Source: Udeniomyces pyricola
Taxonomy: Eukaryota > Basidiomycota > Tremellomycetes > Cystofilobasidiales > Mrakiaceae
DNA length: 64,000 nucleotides
Assembly: GCA_039545295.1 (NCBI GenBank)
Contig: BCIK01000003.1
Coordinates: forward strand, 992,001-1,056,000
Reading direction: 5' to 3'
This document shows positions 1 through 11,419 of the stretch, one piece after another (within the stretch, counting starts at the first letter, position 1; each line of letters begins with the position of its first letter). The notes under the pieces were generated by a model. That model was not told where the DNA came from. It saw only the letters and a program-made list of their open reading frames with translations, and ran no database searches. A program made the position numbers and the translations under genes.

Positions 1-1183
1 GAGTTGACTAAGGAGTAAGTCATGTGCAGAAAGCAACATACGTTGTGAGAGTGGTCGTGCGAGTGCTCGTGCTCGTGGTCATGTCCGTGGCCGTGCCCGT
101 CATTCTCAACAACGGCGACGTGTCGCTTGTGCTAGAAGGAGAAATAGTACGGTCACAATCAGCTTGAGCGACATCAACTGACGGATGGTACTGAAGGATG
201 AACAAACATTGTGCGAGTGGCCGTGGTAATGCTCATGGTCGTGATCGTGATCATGACCATCCCTGTCGTCTGCATGAATGACAGTAGTATCGTGGTGTCT
301 TCGCGCCGCAAGGTTCTTAAGATCCTGGTAGCGGGGATAAAGGCAAGTCTTATCAGCAGGAAATCATCCAGCAGTAAAAGCAACGGAATGAACGGCTTAC
401 TCGGTGGTTGATGATGATGTCCGGGTTGTGGTGGCCGTGACCTTGGATGATAGTCGTCTGGAGTGAAAGGACAAAGAGCATATCAGCTTTGCGCTTGATA
501 GAAGGCGAGAAATAAGAGAACAATAGAATAATAGGAACGAACCGAGTGCCTGCCGTGAGAGTAAATAACCTCATCGCGGTGTCGTCGCTTCTCCTTGCCC
601 TTGGATGAGGCCGAGGCGGCATCCTTCTCGTCCGATGGAGCAGAAGACTTCTTGCCACCCTTGGACTTCTTGCCCTTGTGCTGGTGGTTGTCCGGCTCGG
701 GAGAGGCCTCACCAGCCTCAGCAGCCTTCCTCTGGTCTCGGTGGTGCTTACCATGGTGGGTCGAGGTCGACGAGCCCGAGGTCGACGAGCCGTCCTCGAC
801 GGCAGCCTTGGATCCCTTCTTGAGATGAGCGAGAGGGGCAACACCGCCCTTGCCTTTGTGAGCCTTGGAGCGCTTGCCGTTGGGGAGTCGGTAGTGAACC
901 TTCTCGTCGTAAGGGTCGTCCGAGGCCGAGCCGTGGTGGTGGTGCTTGTTGTACGACTGGTGGACTCGAACGTTCTGTCATTGTGGAACCAAGATTCTCC
1001 GTCAGCATGGTCAAATCGAACGAGCAAGAAAGCCGGTTAATGAAACGCGAGACGAACCGTAGCACCGTCGGGAATGGTAATGTGGCCGTTGCCGGCGGTG
1101 ATGGTCTGACCCGGGGTAGGGAAGGCGAGGGCCGAAGAGGTGAAGGCCAAGATGGCGAGGGCGATTCGGGAGTTGATGAACAT
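1..1183 (-). CDS. Secreted histidine-rich protein, probable metal binder (3' end off the window)
   Basis: I do not recognise a family. Exons read in frame at 1058-1183, 543-974, 401-457, 208-324 and 42-131; every junction is phase 0 with GT..AG introns, and the gene continues past position 1 (a 34-nt intron may end at 8). The start at 1183 gives a signal peptide (MFINSRIALAILAFTSSALA, then FPTPGQT). Exon 2 encodes a charged Lys/Ser/His-rich region (YNKHHHHGSASDDPYDEK, HHGKHHRDQRK). Exons 4 and 5 encode alternating His runs, HDHDHDHEHYHGHSHN and HGHGHDHEHEHSHDHSHN; about 11 of 39 and 11 of 30 residues are histidine. Such runs are known to bind Zn, Ni or Cu. The export signal suggests an extracellular or wall metal buffer, which is inference. 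The exon structure is convincing; the function is only suggested by composition. Confidence 0.75.
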
Positions 1184-2248
1184 TCTCGAAAAGTGTTTGA
1201 CTAAAGTAAGGTAGAGGGGGGACTGGGGTAAGGGGGGGGGTAACACGTGGGAATGGGATGTAGGAGAGGGATGTGTTTAGACCGGCTAAAAGATGAGTGG
1301 GATTAGACCTGCTAACTGAGAATGTTGAAGTTGAGGTCAAAGAAGTGTATCAGCTTGGGTCTGTAGATGAACTTGAACTTAAGCAGACATGTGGAGAGAG
1401 TGATGTCGTACTGTGAGATTGAGAAGACCGCCAGGGTGCTTAGTGTGGAGAGAAGAAAGTGAGGAAGAGTGAGTGTGGTAGAGAAGAAGAAAACAGTCTT
1501 GCCAGGCTCGACAGTTTTATAGATCATCGAGCATAGGGGTGGCTTGGCCTGTCCAGTTGTGCAGGTGAGTGGCTTGTGGGCTGACTGAAGACATCAACGA
1601 CCGGAGGGCGGGGAGAAAGTCCCCCGAAAGAGGGGCAGATTAGGAAGGCGTCCCGGTTCGGACTTGATCGCAATCTCTCTCTGAGATCGAGGCCCGCCGG
1701 GTCAGTGCATCGAGTCTGTCGCCTTTACGCTTGAGTCGATCGGGCGTGAAGACATGGATGAGGCGCGTGGAAGAGAAACGAGAGAGGCTCGACAGAAGGC
1801 GGACGAGGTGGGATTCGTGAGCAGTATAGCAGTATTATGAATACTGATCAAGCATGATCGGTCGAGTTGTGTCGAGGGGTTAAACGAAGAACGCACATGA
1901 CCATGACGTTATTCCGATGGGCAAACATTTATAAACATCATGCTCAAATGCGCAAGATCGACCTCGCGCGACACGTCGTCTCGACGTGTTAATCTCGACG
2001 TGTATGATGAATATATTATGACTGCCGTATTTCTTCGACCATATTTGGCAGCTCACCGCGTATAAATCAAGAGTTACTGCAACTCTGGTTATATTATATT
2101 GTACATAATCATACACAGTCCTGGACAGTCGAGCGCGCGCCAATCTCTACTCGTAGATCATCATTTCATCATCATCATCAACCAAACCCTTGCAGCGCAG
2201 TCGACTTACCACTACCACTCGCTCTATCCGGGTATCGAACGGCTCAAC
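1184..2248. other. Divergent intergenic region
   Basis: This is the shared upstream region of the histidine-rich gene (leftward) and the GH31 gene (rightward). Pyrimidine-rich stretches on the minus strand at about 1200-1530 fit a fungal promoter and 5' UTR. The open frames here are short and show no protein-like composition. I see no RNA gene. Confidence 0.5.
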
Positions 2249-5200
2249 ATGTATCACACTCCCCTCACCGGATTCGTCTACCTGTCTCATTCCTCCACCT
2301 CGATGTGAGCATTCCCTAAGCCCGATCGACCTGCGTTGGTCAAGCTTCTGCCTCGAACAAACCTCATTCTGATTCGACCCTGGGCCGTCTGATTTAACTC
2401 TCCTGTAGTGCCCTCATTCAGCGTGAGCTCCGATGGAAGTACGAAGTCCACTGCATCTCTGACACGATGGTCCGGATCAAGCTCGGCCGGGAATGCTCGT
2501 TGGGTCAGCTCAACGGCTCGCTGCTTCGACCCGAAGACATGCCGTGCAGCCATTTTGGTCATGTCCAGGTGCGACGATCAATTTCCCATCATGTATGAAG
2601 GCTTCACGATATTCAGGCTTAGTTGACCTGGTGTCATCTGACATAGTAGATCGAGTCTTCAGCCCACACAATCACCACCGTATTTGGTCAAGGACAGCTG
2701 CTTACGCTTACCTTTGGACCCGACTCTCCGCCGCGCCTAACAATCTTCGACTCCGCTAGCCGTATCATTCACAAAGACCTCCACGCATCATATGCTTTTC
2801 AAGGAACCCAACGAGAGCTCTTGCGCCAGCCCGAAGAGGAGGATCGTGAGGGTGGGCTGATCTGGACCTCTTCAATCAGTCAGGATGACGTCTGCCTTGG
2901 CTTGGGAGAGAAAGCAGCCCCACTTGACTTGAAAGGTAGACGCTGGGAGCTCGATACGACAAATGCAGTTAGTACTATCTCATGGTCTAGAGTACTGTGG
3001 ATCGTTCAAGTTCCGAAGCTCGAGGCTTCGAGGGCTCACGTACATGCTCTGTTTTGCCCGACAGGCCCACTACGTGAGCGTATCGGCTCTTCTTTCGCCC
3101 CCTGCGATCGATATCACTAGCTATTCATGTACACTGATTAGCAGAGCAACTCCTCTTTCTCCAATAGGATTCGTATCGAACGGATCCAATGTACAAGCAT
3201 CTCCCGTTCTTGCTAATCCTGAAAAATCCACTGCGACACTCCGATCACGGTTCATCTTCAGGTCAGCGGATCCCTTCTAGCATTCGGTCCGTGCTCGAGC
3301 ACAAGCACTAAGATACATTGTTCCGTACTTCCTAGATTTCTCCCCGCTTGCAACAGGGCTCTTTACCCCATCTAACTCTCCAGGCGTTTGGGATCTAGGA
3401 TGCACTACCAACGATCCGATGGGCCTTTTCAAGCAGGTGGGTCAAGGTGGACACACCTCCATTTTGTTACTTCAGTTCTTGCTTATCATTGGGTGCCATG
3501 ACCTTTCAGTTTCACCAGAGAGAGGGTTCCCTCGACGCTTTCCTCTCTTGGGGAACGACTGGGCAAGTTGTCAAGAATGGTTGGAAAGCCATCCTCTCGG
3601 GTGAAGGTGGCCGGTTTACGGTCCCTCCTCGAGCCATGCTGGGGTAAGCTTTGACGAACTCCTTTTACGGGAGCCAGGCGGAGCTGAAAGTTTATACGAA
3701 CTGACGCATGCCTCGCTAGGTATCTGGCTTCTACGCTCGGTCAAGCAGAAAGCGACGATCCGCCTGCTCAAGAGCTACTTGCTCGTTTTCCTGGCAAGTG
3801 CCGAGAACATAGGATACCGTGTTCAGCAATGTAAAATCCTTCCACTTGCTGAGCGTTCTAAACTTTATCTACAATTCATGCTGACGTCTCGTCGTAACCT
3901 CTCTTTGTAGGCACCTCTCCTCTGGTTATACCGTCGACAAAGCGTCAGGCTACCGGATGGTCTTCAACTGGAATCAAGATCGATACCCCGACTTCGAAGG
4001 ATTGATGCGAACTTATCATGAAGACGGCATTCGAGTGGGCTGCTTGTTCCTCCTCTCTTCTTGTTTTTACCCTCATTGAAAGAAGCTGAGTCGACTTTGA
4101 TCAAATCGCTTTGTCGTCTTAGGTTGTTGCCAATGTCAAGCCCTACGTCTCTCACAAACACCCTTCATACGCCCATCTCCTTGCATCAGACGCCCTCTTC
4201 CAAAATCCCATAACGGGAAAGCATGCCGTTACGCAGGTCTGGTCTGGTCTTCTCGACTCAAATGATTCTGGCTCGTGGGTCGACTTTACTAGCCAAGCCG
4301 GCCGAGAATGGTGGATGCGGGGGATTGCTGACCTGGTGAGGCGAGGTGTTGACTATGCTTGGAACGATGACAACGAGTTGAGTACACATCTGATCATCAA
4401 ACAAAAGAAATGACAGCACAACGTTTCTCGAATTGAGGGACCCTGAGCTGATATTTTGGCATCAGGTTTACACTCCCCGACCCGACGACTCTTTGCGCCT
4501 GGCAGCTGGAGCCCACATTCACAAATCCTGGGCCGAAGGGCAAAAAACCCGTCGGACTCGTTGGCAAGATCGTCAGCTGCGAGCTACAGGGACAGGTCTC
4601 GAAGGAAACGCTGCAACAACAACAGCCTGGCAGACGACCATATGTGTGTATATCAAACCATGCATGTGCTAAGCAATGTTACCCAATTTGTCCTCAAGTC
4701 TTGACCTTTGCACTCGCCTATCACGTCAGGTCCTTTCGCGCTCAACCAACGTCGGCTCACTGGCTTATGTGACAGGATCTTGGACGGGCGACAATGTGAC
4801 GTCTTGGAAGACGTTCCGAGGGAACATTGCCATGGGTCTCAACTCTGCCGTATCCTTTCTCCACTCAAGCGGTGACGACGTCGGGGGCTTCGCCGGACCT
4901 TTGCCCTCGCCTGAACTCTTCTGTCGATGGGTCCAGTCGGCTTGCTACCGATCGAGATTCTGTATGTTTCTCGTGGATGACAATTCACCACTTCGACCTT
5001 CCCAAGCAGATGGTGCATGAGCGACTGATCGTTGGAAATCATCTCATTGATCCAGGTATACATAGCTTCAAACCTTCAGTCGGCGATGCTTCTGGTGGTT
5101 CTCGAGTGAACGAACCGTGGATGGTAAATCATAAGCCTCGAGCCCCGTATATGCAATCATGCATTCGGTTGAAGCCTCTTATGCCTCAATGCTGACCACG

Positions 5201-6352
5201 AGCGTGGACTCGATTGCAGTACCCTTCAATCCTCCCATACATCCGAGACGCTATTCAGCGACGATACGAGCTCCTTCCGTATCTTTATGCTCTCTCATGG
5301 GAAGCAGCCACACTCGGAACCGGTAGGTTCACTCGTCTTAGGTTTCTTGCCGAGTTTCCACGAATTTGACCAATGCTTAGATGCGATGCACTTGTCATCC
5401 TAGCTCCTATGGTCTGGTCTGGCTGGGGCGAGTTTGAAGGCGATCCAGGCTGCTACGAGGAAGATGTGTTGGAGGGTCAAGAGTTTTGGGTCGGTTGCGG
5501 AAGAGTACTCGTCGCTGGCAACTACTTTCCAGACCAAAGAGAGCGTCAAGTACGTTCTGGTGTGACGTTTCGTTCGACATCAAGCTGGGTAGCATGATGA
5601 TTGACGCGTGCGACAACGATATTCTTAGCTGACGACGTTTTGCTGTGTTTTTGGCTCAGGTTTACTTGCCCTCATCCAGACACTCTACTATTCCTGATGA
5701 AGTAGGTATCTGAATCAAACGTTCTAGTGCTGTAGGTTCCTCACAGTCGTCTAAAGCTGTTTGTATACCTTTACAGGGCTACTACGATCTCAACACCGGC
5801 CTCTTTCATTCCGCCGGCATGAAAGTGACGACGCCGACGCCTCTCTCTTGCATCGCCATTTTTGTACGCGCGGGAACGGTTCTGCCCATTGGCAAGCGAG
5901 TCGTCACCATCACCTCTCGAACCGATCTCCCGTCCACGACAGCTGATGGCACCAGGATTCGCCTGCGGGATACCGTCGACGAGCATGGCAACAAAGGCAT
6001 CGTCGAGCTGGACGATTGGCGAGGCCTTGAGCTCTATCCTCCTCCCTTTGAGGCACCTCTCGTTAGCGGGTCGACTGGTGTTTGGTGTTATGAGTGGCAG
6101 GAGGATGATGGAGAGACAGACCTCGCCTATCTCGAGACCTCGCGGGTGCGATGTGTCATGATGACTCCAAGTCGGACTATCGTACAAGTCTCCTTATGCT
6201 GGGTTCAAAGAGACTTCAAGACTTTGTGGAACGAAGTCTGGTGTATGCTTCCTGAAGCCGATGGGAGAAGCGTTGTCGGAGTTGATGGGAAAGAGGGAAG
6301 ATGTCAAGTCGACACTCGTGGGAGATTAGGTTGGGTCCTTCCTGTCATCTAA
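2249..6352 (+). CDS. Glycoside hydrolase family 31 (alpha-glucosidase/alpha-xylosidase type)
   Basis: GH31 enzymes hydrolyse terminal alpha-linked glucose or xylose with retention. The first exons read in frame at 2249-2304, 2409-2568, 2650-2967, 3065-3073 (a 9-nt exon) and from 3168. The N-terminal beta domain includes TDPMYKHLPFLLIL. The barrel includes HLSSGYTVD and FNWNQDRYPDFEGL, then VANVKPYVSHKHPSY. The catalytic nucleophile is the Asp of YAWNDDNE (about 4363-4380). The acid/base is the Asp of SWTGDNVTSW (about 4770-4800). Later come LPYLYALSWEAA and a C-terminal beta domain ending at 6352. No signal peptide is evident (MYHTPLTGFVYLSHSSTS), so the enzyme is probably intracellular. The substrate cannot be read from the sequence, and the middle introns were not all resolved. 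Confidence 0.88.
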
Positions 6353-6513
6353 AAGCTGCGTGTGCTCTTTTTGCCCTTGAACCTCCTTGAGTCCAATTTC
6401 CTTTCTGTTCAAATCGTTTCTTTCATCAAGTCATATTAAATGTATCTATTAAGGTTCGAATGTCGGGATTTTTTTTTTTAAATCCATGAGATGCGTTCGT
6501 TTGTTTATTTATA

Positions 6514-7023
6514 TTAAAAGACGGGACCCTGGCCCTTGTCATGGACGACGCCGTCCTTCCGCCAAGCCTTCAAGGCTTTCATCGATTGGCGCCAGGCCTC
6601 GGTATCCTCTTCTTCCTCCTCCTCCTTATCATCATCATGATCTGCCTGTTCCCTATCCATCTTGCATGCTCCTCCTCGACCAGCGAGAGGGGCAGTTCGT
6701 TCCTTACGTCCGATGGGTGGGGGAGAAGAGGATCCCTGCGGTTCGACGCGTCGAGCGGGCGTCACGAAGGGATATTGGTCATCCCGAGTTGCCAAGCGTG
6801 AATGGAAGCCGATCGAGGGTTGAGAAGATGGGCAAGGACTCGATGTACGAGGGGGTGTGGGATGACGATGAATGGGTTCGAACGCGGTTGGGTCGACGAC
6901 GACGACGACGTCTCGCTTCGACGCGTTGGGGTGAGGCCTAAGGTCGGTCCGGAGTCGACGATGATGAGGGGAGAGAGTAGTCGAGGTAGTCGGGGTCATC
7001 ATGGAGAAGTTGAGGTTGGACAT
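6514..7023 (-). CDS. Hypothetical basic/acidic low-complexity protein
   Basis: This single open frame of 169 residues starts at MSNLNFSMMTP; an earlier in-frame ATG at 7197 would only add a proline-rich, UTR-like extension. The protein is proline/serine-rich and basic in its first two thirds. It has an acidic run (DHDDDKEEEEEEDTE) and a short amphipathic C-terminus (AWRQSMKALKAWRKDG). No domain is recognised. Upstream DNA (7024-7510) is pyrimidine-rich on the coding strand, as expected for a promoter. Low complexity makes this only moderately certain as a gene, and an unseen intron could change the N-terminus. Confidence 0.45.
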   Translation of the reverse strand: MSNLNFSMMTPTTSTTLSPHHRRLRTDLRPHPNASKRDVVVVVDPTAFEPIHRHPTPPRTSSPCPSSQPSIGFHSRLATRDDQYPFVTPARRVEPQGSSSPPPIGRKERTAPLAGRGGACKMDREQADHDDDKEEEEEEDTEAWRQSMKALKAWRKDGVVHDKGQGPVF

Positions 7024-8436
7024 ATGGGGATAGATGGGTACAGTTAGGTTGAGCGATCGATCGGCCAGCGACGTCGGAGATGTGGTCTTGAAAGGGATGG
7101 TAGTTGTTACGAGGAGGAAGGGAAAGGAAGGGGGGGGGGGGAAGGAGGGAAGTCCAGAGAAGACAAAGGGAATAATCCGGTGTTGGAAGGAAGTCAACGC
7201 AGAGTGACGAGAGGAATCGGGGTTTTTTGTTCTTTTTTTGAAGTTGGCTCGGCCGCTTATCAGGTGATGTCGCTCCAGGAAAGACCCTACCGAGCGTAGG
7301 TGTGAATGTGTGAAGTGAGGAGAGGGGGTTGAGAACAGAGTAGGAGTCTAAGGGTATAAGAGAGATGGCTTGAGCAAGTGATACAGGGAATGGAATGAAA
7401 GAAGAAGGATATCGGTCGAGATTGAGATGATGGGAGTTGACGACTCTGAAAGTGAAAGAGACCCCCCCCCCCCTCCCCTTGTTCGCCTTTTGAGAGTCGC
7501 CGTCATCAATCACGTCCTCCAGCTGCGGGTCAATAAATACAATAGGTTGATAGACAACGCATCATCATCCCGATGTACACGGATAATCCCCTCCTTGAAG
7601 CTTTGAGCTGAACAAAGGGTTTGAAAGCACAAGTGTGAGCTTCGGGGGTCCGGGCGCGCGCGCTAAGGGAGACCATACTATCGAATCAGACAAGGGTTCA
7701 ACTCAACCTCTCAAAGAGGAAGGGCTCGAAGCGCTCGAATGCGATCTCAAAACGGTGGCGTTCGTCCACAGATTGAGCCGGATTGGGCTTATATATATCG
7801 GTGATGCTCATTCTCACAAACCTTTTATAAGGTTTCCTTATCATTTTGTTGTCGCTTTCTTTGTTCGGACGATTTTGAGCGCTCTGACGTACGTCCGCAA
7901 GGGGATGAACAGCCAAAAGGAAAACTCCACGCAGTGCTATAATATTCCGCTTAGAGCTTTAGCGCTCAGCTGATCGCTCAGATCGATATAAGACCTCGAC
8001 TCCAAAGACAAGGAACACCGTGCATATAAGACCGATGGTGGCATCTGATTCTTCCATCTGCAAGCAAGGGAACGAGCCCACGCATGGAAGTGATGGGACA
8101 AGTGACGAGAGGATGAAACTACAACAGTGTGCCATGAAGGCGCCATGTACGACGACGATGCTCTCAAATAAATACGCGTGCGCGTGCACACCAAACTGTT
8201 TGGGGGTGGGGGGGGGGGGGACATTAAAGGCGCACAGCCATAGCCTCTCCGCACCTCGCATGAACAGCCCAAACGAACGATCTCTCGTCTTCCAGGCGAG
8301 TGCAACAGTACGGGGCACAAGCGTCCCAAGCCCGGGAGTTCCGACGCTCACAGACAATCACAGACAACCAAAAAAAAACCTAGAAAGAGACCATGCATAC
8401 AACAATCTCTCCCCCATTCATCTTTTCCATTTTTTT
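7024..8436. other. Intergenic region without a supported gene
   Basis: It lies between the 5' end of the small hypothetical gene and the 3' end of MRP4. It contains C- and G-homopolymer runs (about 7461-7472 and 8207-8220), a TATATATA stretch near 7791 and a perfect CCTTTTATAAGG palindrome near 7822. Open frames on both strands overlap one another, lack consistent splice structure and look fortuitous. Confidence 0.45.
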
Positions 8437-10295
8437 TTAGCGTCTGCCCTCCCTTGGAGCAGACACCAGAGGCATACCCCACATCTCGTCTCTCCTCTTA
8501 GGCAACGCCCCGGTGAAAGAGGCCTGTTTCCTCTGACGTTCGAGCTCCTCCGCACTGTTGACGCCCGGGGCTCCCTCCCACTTGTATGGCTGTTGGATTT
8601 GGTCAAAGTCTCGCTTGTCGTCGATTCGGGCCTGGAAGCGACCGGGAAGAAGGGGGAACTGCTTGCCAGGAGGCAGACCCTGACGAGCAGCGATGCCCTC
8701 CTCACCGGCTCGAGCGAGGGATCCAATGATGAGCTCCACAGCTCGAGCCGACTGTAATACAGAAAAGAAAAAGGTTTAAAGGGAAAAAAGTTTGATCCAG
8801 AGCATGGGATTCGAAAGGACGAAAGTAATGGCGGGTTGTAGAAAACGGGCAGCAAGTCAGCCAACGCAGTTCGAGTGAAGGACAAAAGATGATTCGACAC
8901 GAGTCACGCACGTCAACGTTTGAGAAAATGGGGAAGGTGACTACTCGAGGATCAACGTCAGTGTCGATGATAGCTACGTAGCAGAATGAGGAAGGCCAGG
9001 AGGAAATCAAGAAGAGTCCAAGGGGAAACAGAACATGTAAGTCGCGCGTGAGCCGATTGGGTCGTCAAGGCGAGATGGGCATGCACGCAAGCTGAGAAAG
9101 GACTCACCCATGATGGGAACCTTCATCATCGTCGCCTCTCGAATGATACCGGACATGTGCTTGACATCCAGAAGAACGATCAAATCGGGGACGTGAGCTC
9201 CAGCGAGAACGACTTCGGGAGAGTGCCTGGATGGGAAAAGCCAATGCCGAATCAGCTATACCGTTCCCGACATACGCGCCTTCAGACAGACTCCGTCGGG
9301 TCTATCTGTGTGTATGAGTGCTCATATCGTCAAGCTGCGTCAACTACGTGTGACTCACATGACAGAAGCGTTGGACATCGTTCCCGGCTTGTACCTCCCC
9401 GGCACCGCATGACAGTTCTGGGATCCGATCCTCTCCGCCGCCAGGGTGATGGGTCGCTTCGCGATCTTTCTTCCACCTCCAAGGAAAACGATGACACCAT
9501 CGTCCCTGCAAATATCTCGGACGACTCCGCATGCCTTTCGAAGGGAAGGAAGGGTGTGCTCGACGTTGATGATGTCTATACCGCCCCTGCGGCCGGCGAG
9601 GTATGGGTGGTAGGCCGGCAAGGTAAGACTCGGGTTGTGACCCATGTGGGCACCAGCAGCGACCAAGTGAGAGATCGAGACCTTGAGAGCCGAGATGGGC
9701 TTGTAGACCGAATCGTCAGGCTTCCACGACTTGCTGGTTTGATTCGAGCCATAGGCGTTGGACTTTCGGTCTACGGGAAGGATGCGGAGACGCGTAGGAC
9801 AAAGAGTCGAAGGGGGAGAGGGTCCAATGCCGTATGCCGTACAGTCTCATCAGCTTTTGCATGATCTAGCTCTATCAACATCTATTCTGGGACCAACAAC
9901 GCTAGATGAGAGGGACCACCAGGAGCGGAGGGTCTGAGGAGGCGAGTGCGAAGCGAAGAGAACACGTACAAGCATCGTCCTTGACGAGCGATTCGTCCCT
10001 CAGCTTTTGCCAGCCCGGAATGTCGTCAGAAGGGCGGATATGCGATGGGTTGGAGCCAGGAACATGGGGGCTACCTCGGGCGAGGGGGTTGGGTGTTGGT
10101 GGGATGGACGAAGAGGTTGGACGAGACGTGGATAGGGACCTGTAGCAGGTCGACGACGAGGCGAGAGCCCGCGACGCTGGATGGGTGCAACAAAAGAGGA
10201 GATGAGCGACGAGAACCATGTAGATCAGGCGTCGGGAAGCTGTTCGGAATCGTACCGGCTGTTGATGAAGGCCTGGTACACTTGAGAGAGAACAT
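8437..10295 (-). CDS. MRP4: Mitochondrial small-subunit ribosomal protein uS2m (MRP4)
   Basis: uS2m is a structural protein of the mitochondrial small ribosomal subunit. Six exons join in frame (10256-10295, 9970-10176, 9359-9770, 9108-9226, 8912-8973, 8437-8751) to give 384 residues. The start yields MFSLKCTRPSSTAASRALAS followed by Ser/Arg-rich sequence, a good mitochondrial presequence. uS2 signatures follow in order: VAAGAHMGHNPSLTLPAYHP, YLAGRRGGIDIINVEHTLPS, PDLIVLLDVKHMSGIIREA, IIDTDVDPRVVTFPI and SARAVELIIGSLARAGEEG. The alanine- and asparagine-poor C-terminal tail (PKRRDEMWGMP) is an extension beyond the bacterial core. The cytosolic uS2 (RPS0) is a less likely alternative because of the presequence and the bacterial-type signatures. 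Confidence 0.93.
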
Positions 10296-10679
10296 GTAGG
10301 AGACGAGCGGAAAGGATGAAGAGAGGTGGTCGGAGCAACGAGGAGGAGGTCAAACGAGGGAAGGGAGTGATCGTAGTCGATACTGGTCACGCTCAGGCAT
10401 TCCTCGCAGGAGCAGGCCAACGCAGGCATATAAGAGTGAATCCAATTCCCTGTCGCCAGTTCCGTTCAGACTGAAGATCTGAAGACAGGCTGCAGGATAA
10501 TATCATCGCAATATATAGACATATATTCTGCCGCCCCAAAGGTCTTTATCTGCAAACCGATGGAATCAGAAAATTCCCATACGGTTGAGGGACTTTTAGC
10601 CGTCAATGAGCCGTCCCACAGAATTGCGACGTTCTTGAGCACGTAGCAAGTAATGAATAACACAATTAACATAAGATAC
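10296..10679. other. MRP4 upstream region and left flank of the inverted repeat
   Basis: It holds the MRP4 promoter and AT-rich spacer. I see no gene. The 497-bp inverted repeat begins at 10680. Confidence 0.4.
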
Positions 10680-11176
10680 TATACGTTGCGCCAGATCTCA
10701 TGCCAGATCTCAAGCATGCGACATGCTGCTTCTGGTCAAAGGCCATGATGCATGGCCACCGACCGGCCACCTGCCACCGGCCACCAGCCTTATATATAAA
10801 TATATATATAGTTGACTCCAGCTGCCAGTGGCGAGGCAAAAAGCGACAAGATCGGGATTGCACACGGCACAATACGGAGACACATGAAGGAAGCGCCACC
10901 GGAGCGAGCCATGGGCTAGGTCGAAGGCGAAGGAAGCCACATCGGTGAGAAAGCCACATCGCTGAGGAAGCCACATTGCCCTGCCATGGCCTTCTGAAGA
11001 GAAAGCCATGCCAGATGCCAAGTGGGGTAGGAGTAGTGGTAGTGGAGTGGGTAGGAGTAGGTAAGAGTGGACAAGAGTGAGGGAGGAAGAGGGGGACCCC
11101 TGACAACACAAGGCAAGAGTGCAGCGCCAAGGTCATCGTGTCGGGTCGCTCGTGCAAGCAGAGGAGCAGCCCGACG
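10680..11176 (+). repeat. Left arm of a 497-bp inverted repeat
   Basis: This arm is the reverse complement of 16435-16931 over its full 497 nt with no difference seen by eye; both arms encode the same 133-residue fortuitous frame. It covers the 3' end of the U2 snRNA gene and its downstream flank. Internal features are a TATATATAAATATATATATA tract near 10791 and a short direct repeat built on GATGTGGCTTYCTCA (read on the minus strand) around 10930-10975. Sequence identity stops just after CGTATA at the outer edge. No target-site duplication or transposase is seen. Confidence 0.9.
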
Positions 11177-11286
11177 GGCAAGGCAAAAAGTACAAAACCA
11201 GATACACCCGCGTAGGGTGTATAAAATCGGTTAAAATTTTAAGAACAGATACTACACATGATCTAAGCCAAAAGGCCAGAGAGGAT
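11131..11286 (-). ncRNA. U2 spliceosomal snRNA
   Basis: U2 RNA pairs with the intron branch site in the spliceosome. The minus strand carries the near-invariant U2 5' region: GGCCTTTTGGCTTAGATCA (about 11259-11277), then the branch-site recognition element GTAGTA (11250-11255) and TCTGTTCTTA. It is followed by a perfect 8-bp stem with 5-nt loop (11202-11222, stem II type) and an Sm-like site, ACTTTTTGC (11183-11191). A terminal stem has arms 11140-11145 and 11170-11175. Length is about 155 nt; the exact 3' end is uncertain. A TATA-like box lies about 40 nt upstream. The match to the conserved U2 5' domain is known biology, while the folded stems are my reading. Confidence 0.92.
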
Positions 11287-11320
11287 GAGGGAAAAGAGGA
11301 TGGATGCAAGGGAAAAGTGG

Positions 11321-11361
11321 GAATTTATACGGTGCAGAAACGAACGGACGGTCGTTTCGAC
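11321..11361 (-). promoter_or_regulatory. U2 snRNA promoter (TATA-like box plus conserved upstream element)
   Basis: On the minus strand a TATAAATTC box (11321-11329) lies about 40 nt upstream of the U2 start. Further upstream is GTCGAAACGACCGT (11348-11361). The same 14-mer, spaced similarly from a TATA-like box, occurs before the degenerate U2 copy at 13857-13870. Similarity extends outwards (GGTCACG, GCCAACGGC, ATCGCCT). Conservation of this block between the copies suggests it is the snRNA promoter; the factor is unknown. Confidence 0.65.
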
Positions 11362-11419
11362 CCAGATCGTGACCCTTTCGCCTGCCGTTGGCTAGGCGAT
11401 GGCGAGAAAAGCATGACCC

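Noticed and set aside
5771..6187. Minus-strand frames opposite the GH31 C-terminus
   Set aside because: They are shadows of the clear GH31 coding frame.
6860..6900. GGGTTCGAACGCG resembling a tRNA T-arm
   Set aside because: No cloverleaf can be built from the flanking sequence.
7937..8357. Two overlapping minus-strand frames of 130 and 132 residues
   Set aside because: They overlap in different frames, have odd composition for this genome and show no supporting splice sites.
10666..11181. Open frames of 133-171 residues in the repeat arm, repeated at 16454-16936
   Set aside because: They are identical because the DNA is an inverted repeat. They overlap the U2 3' end, are frame-ambiguous (three frames open) and show no domain.
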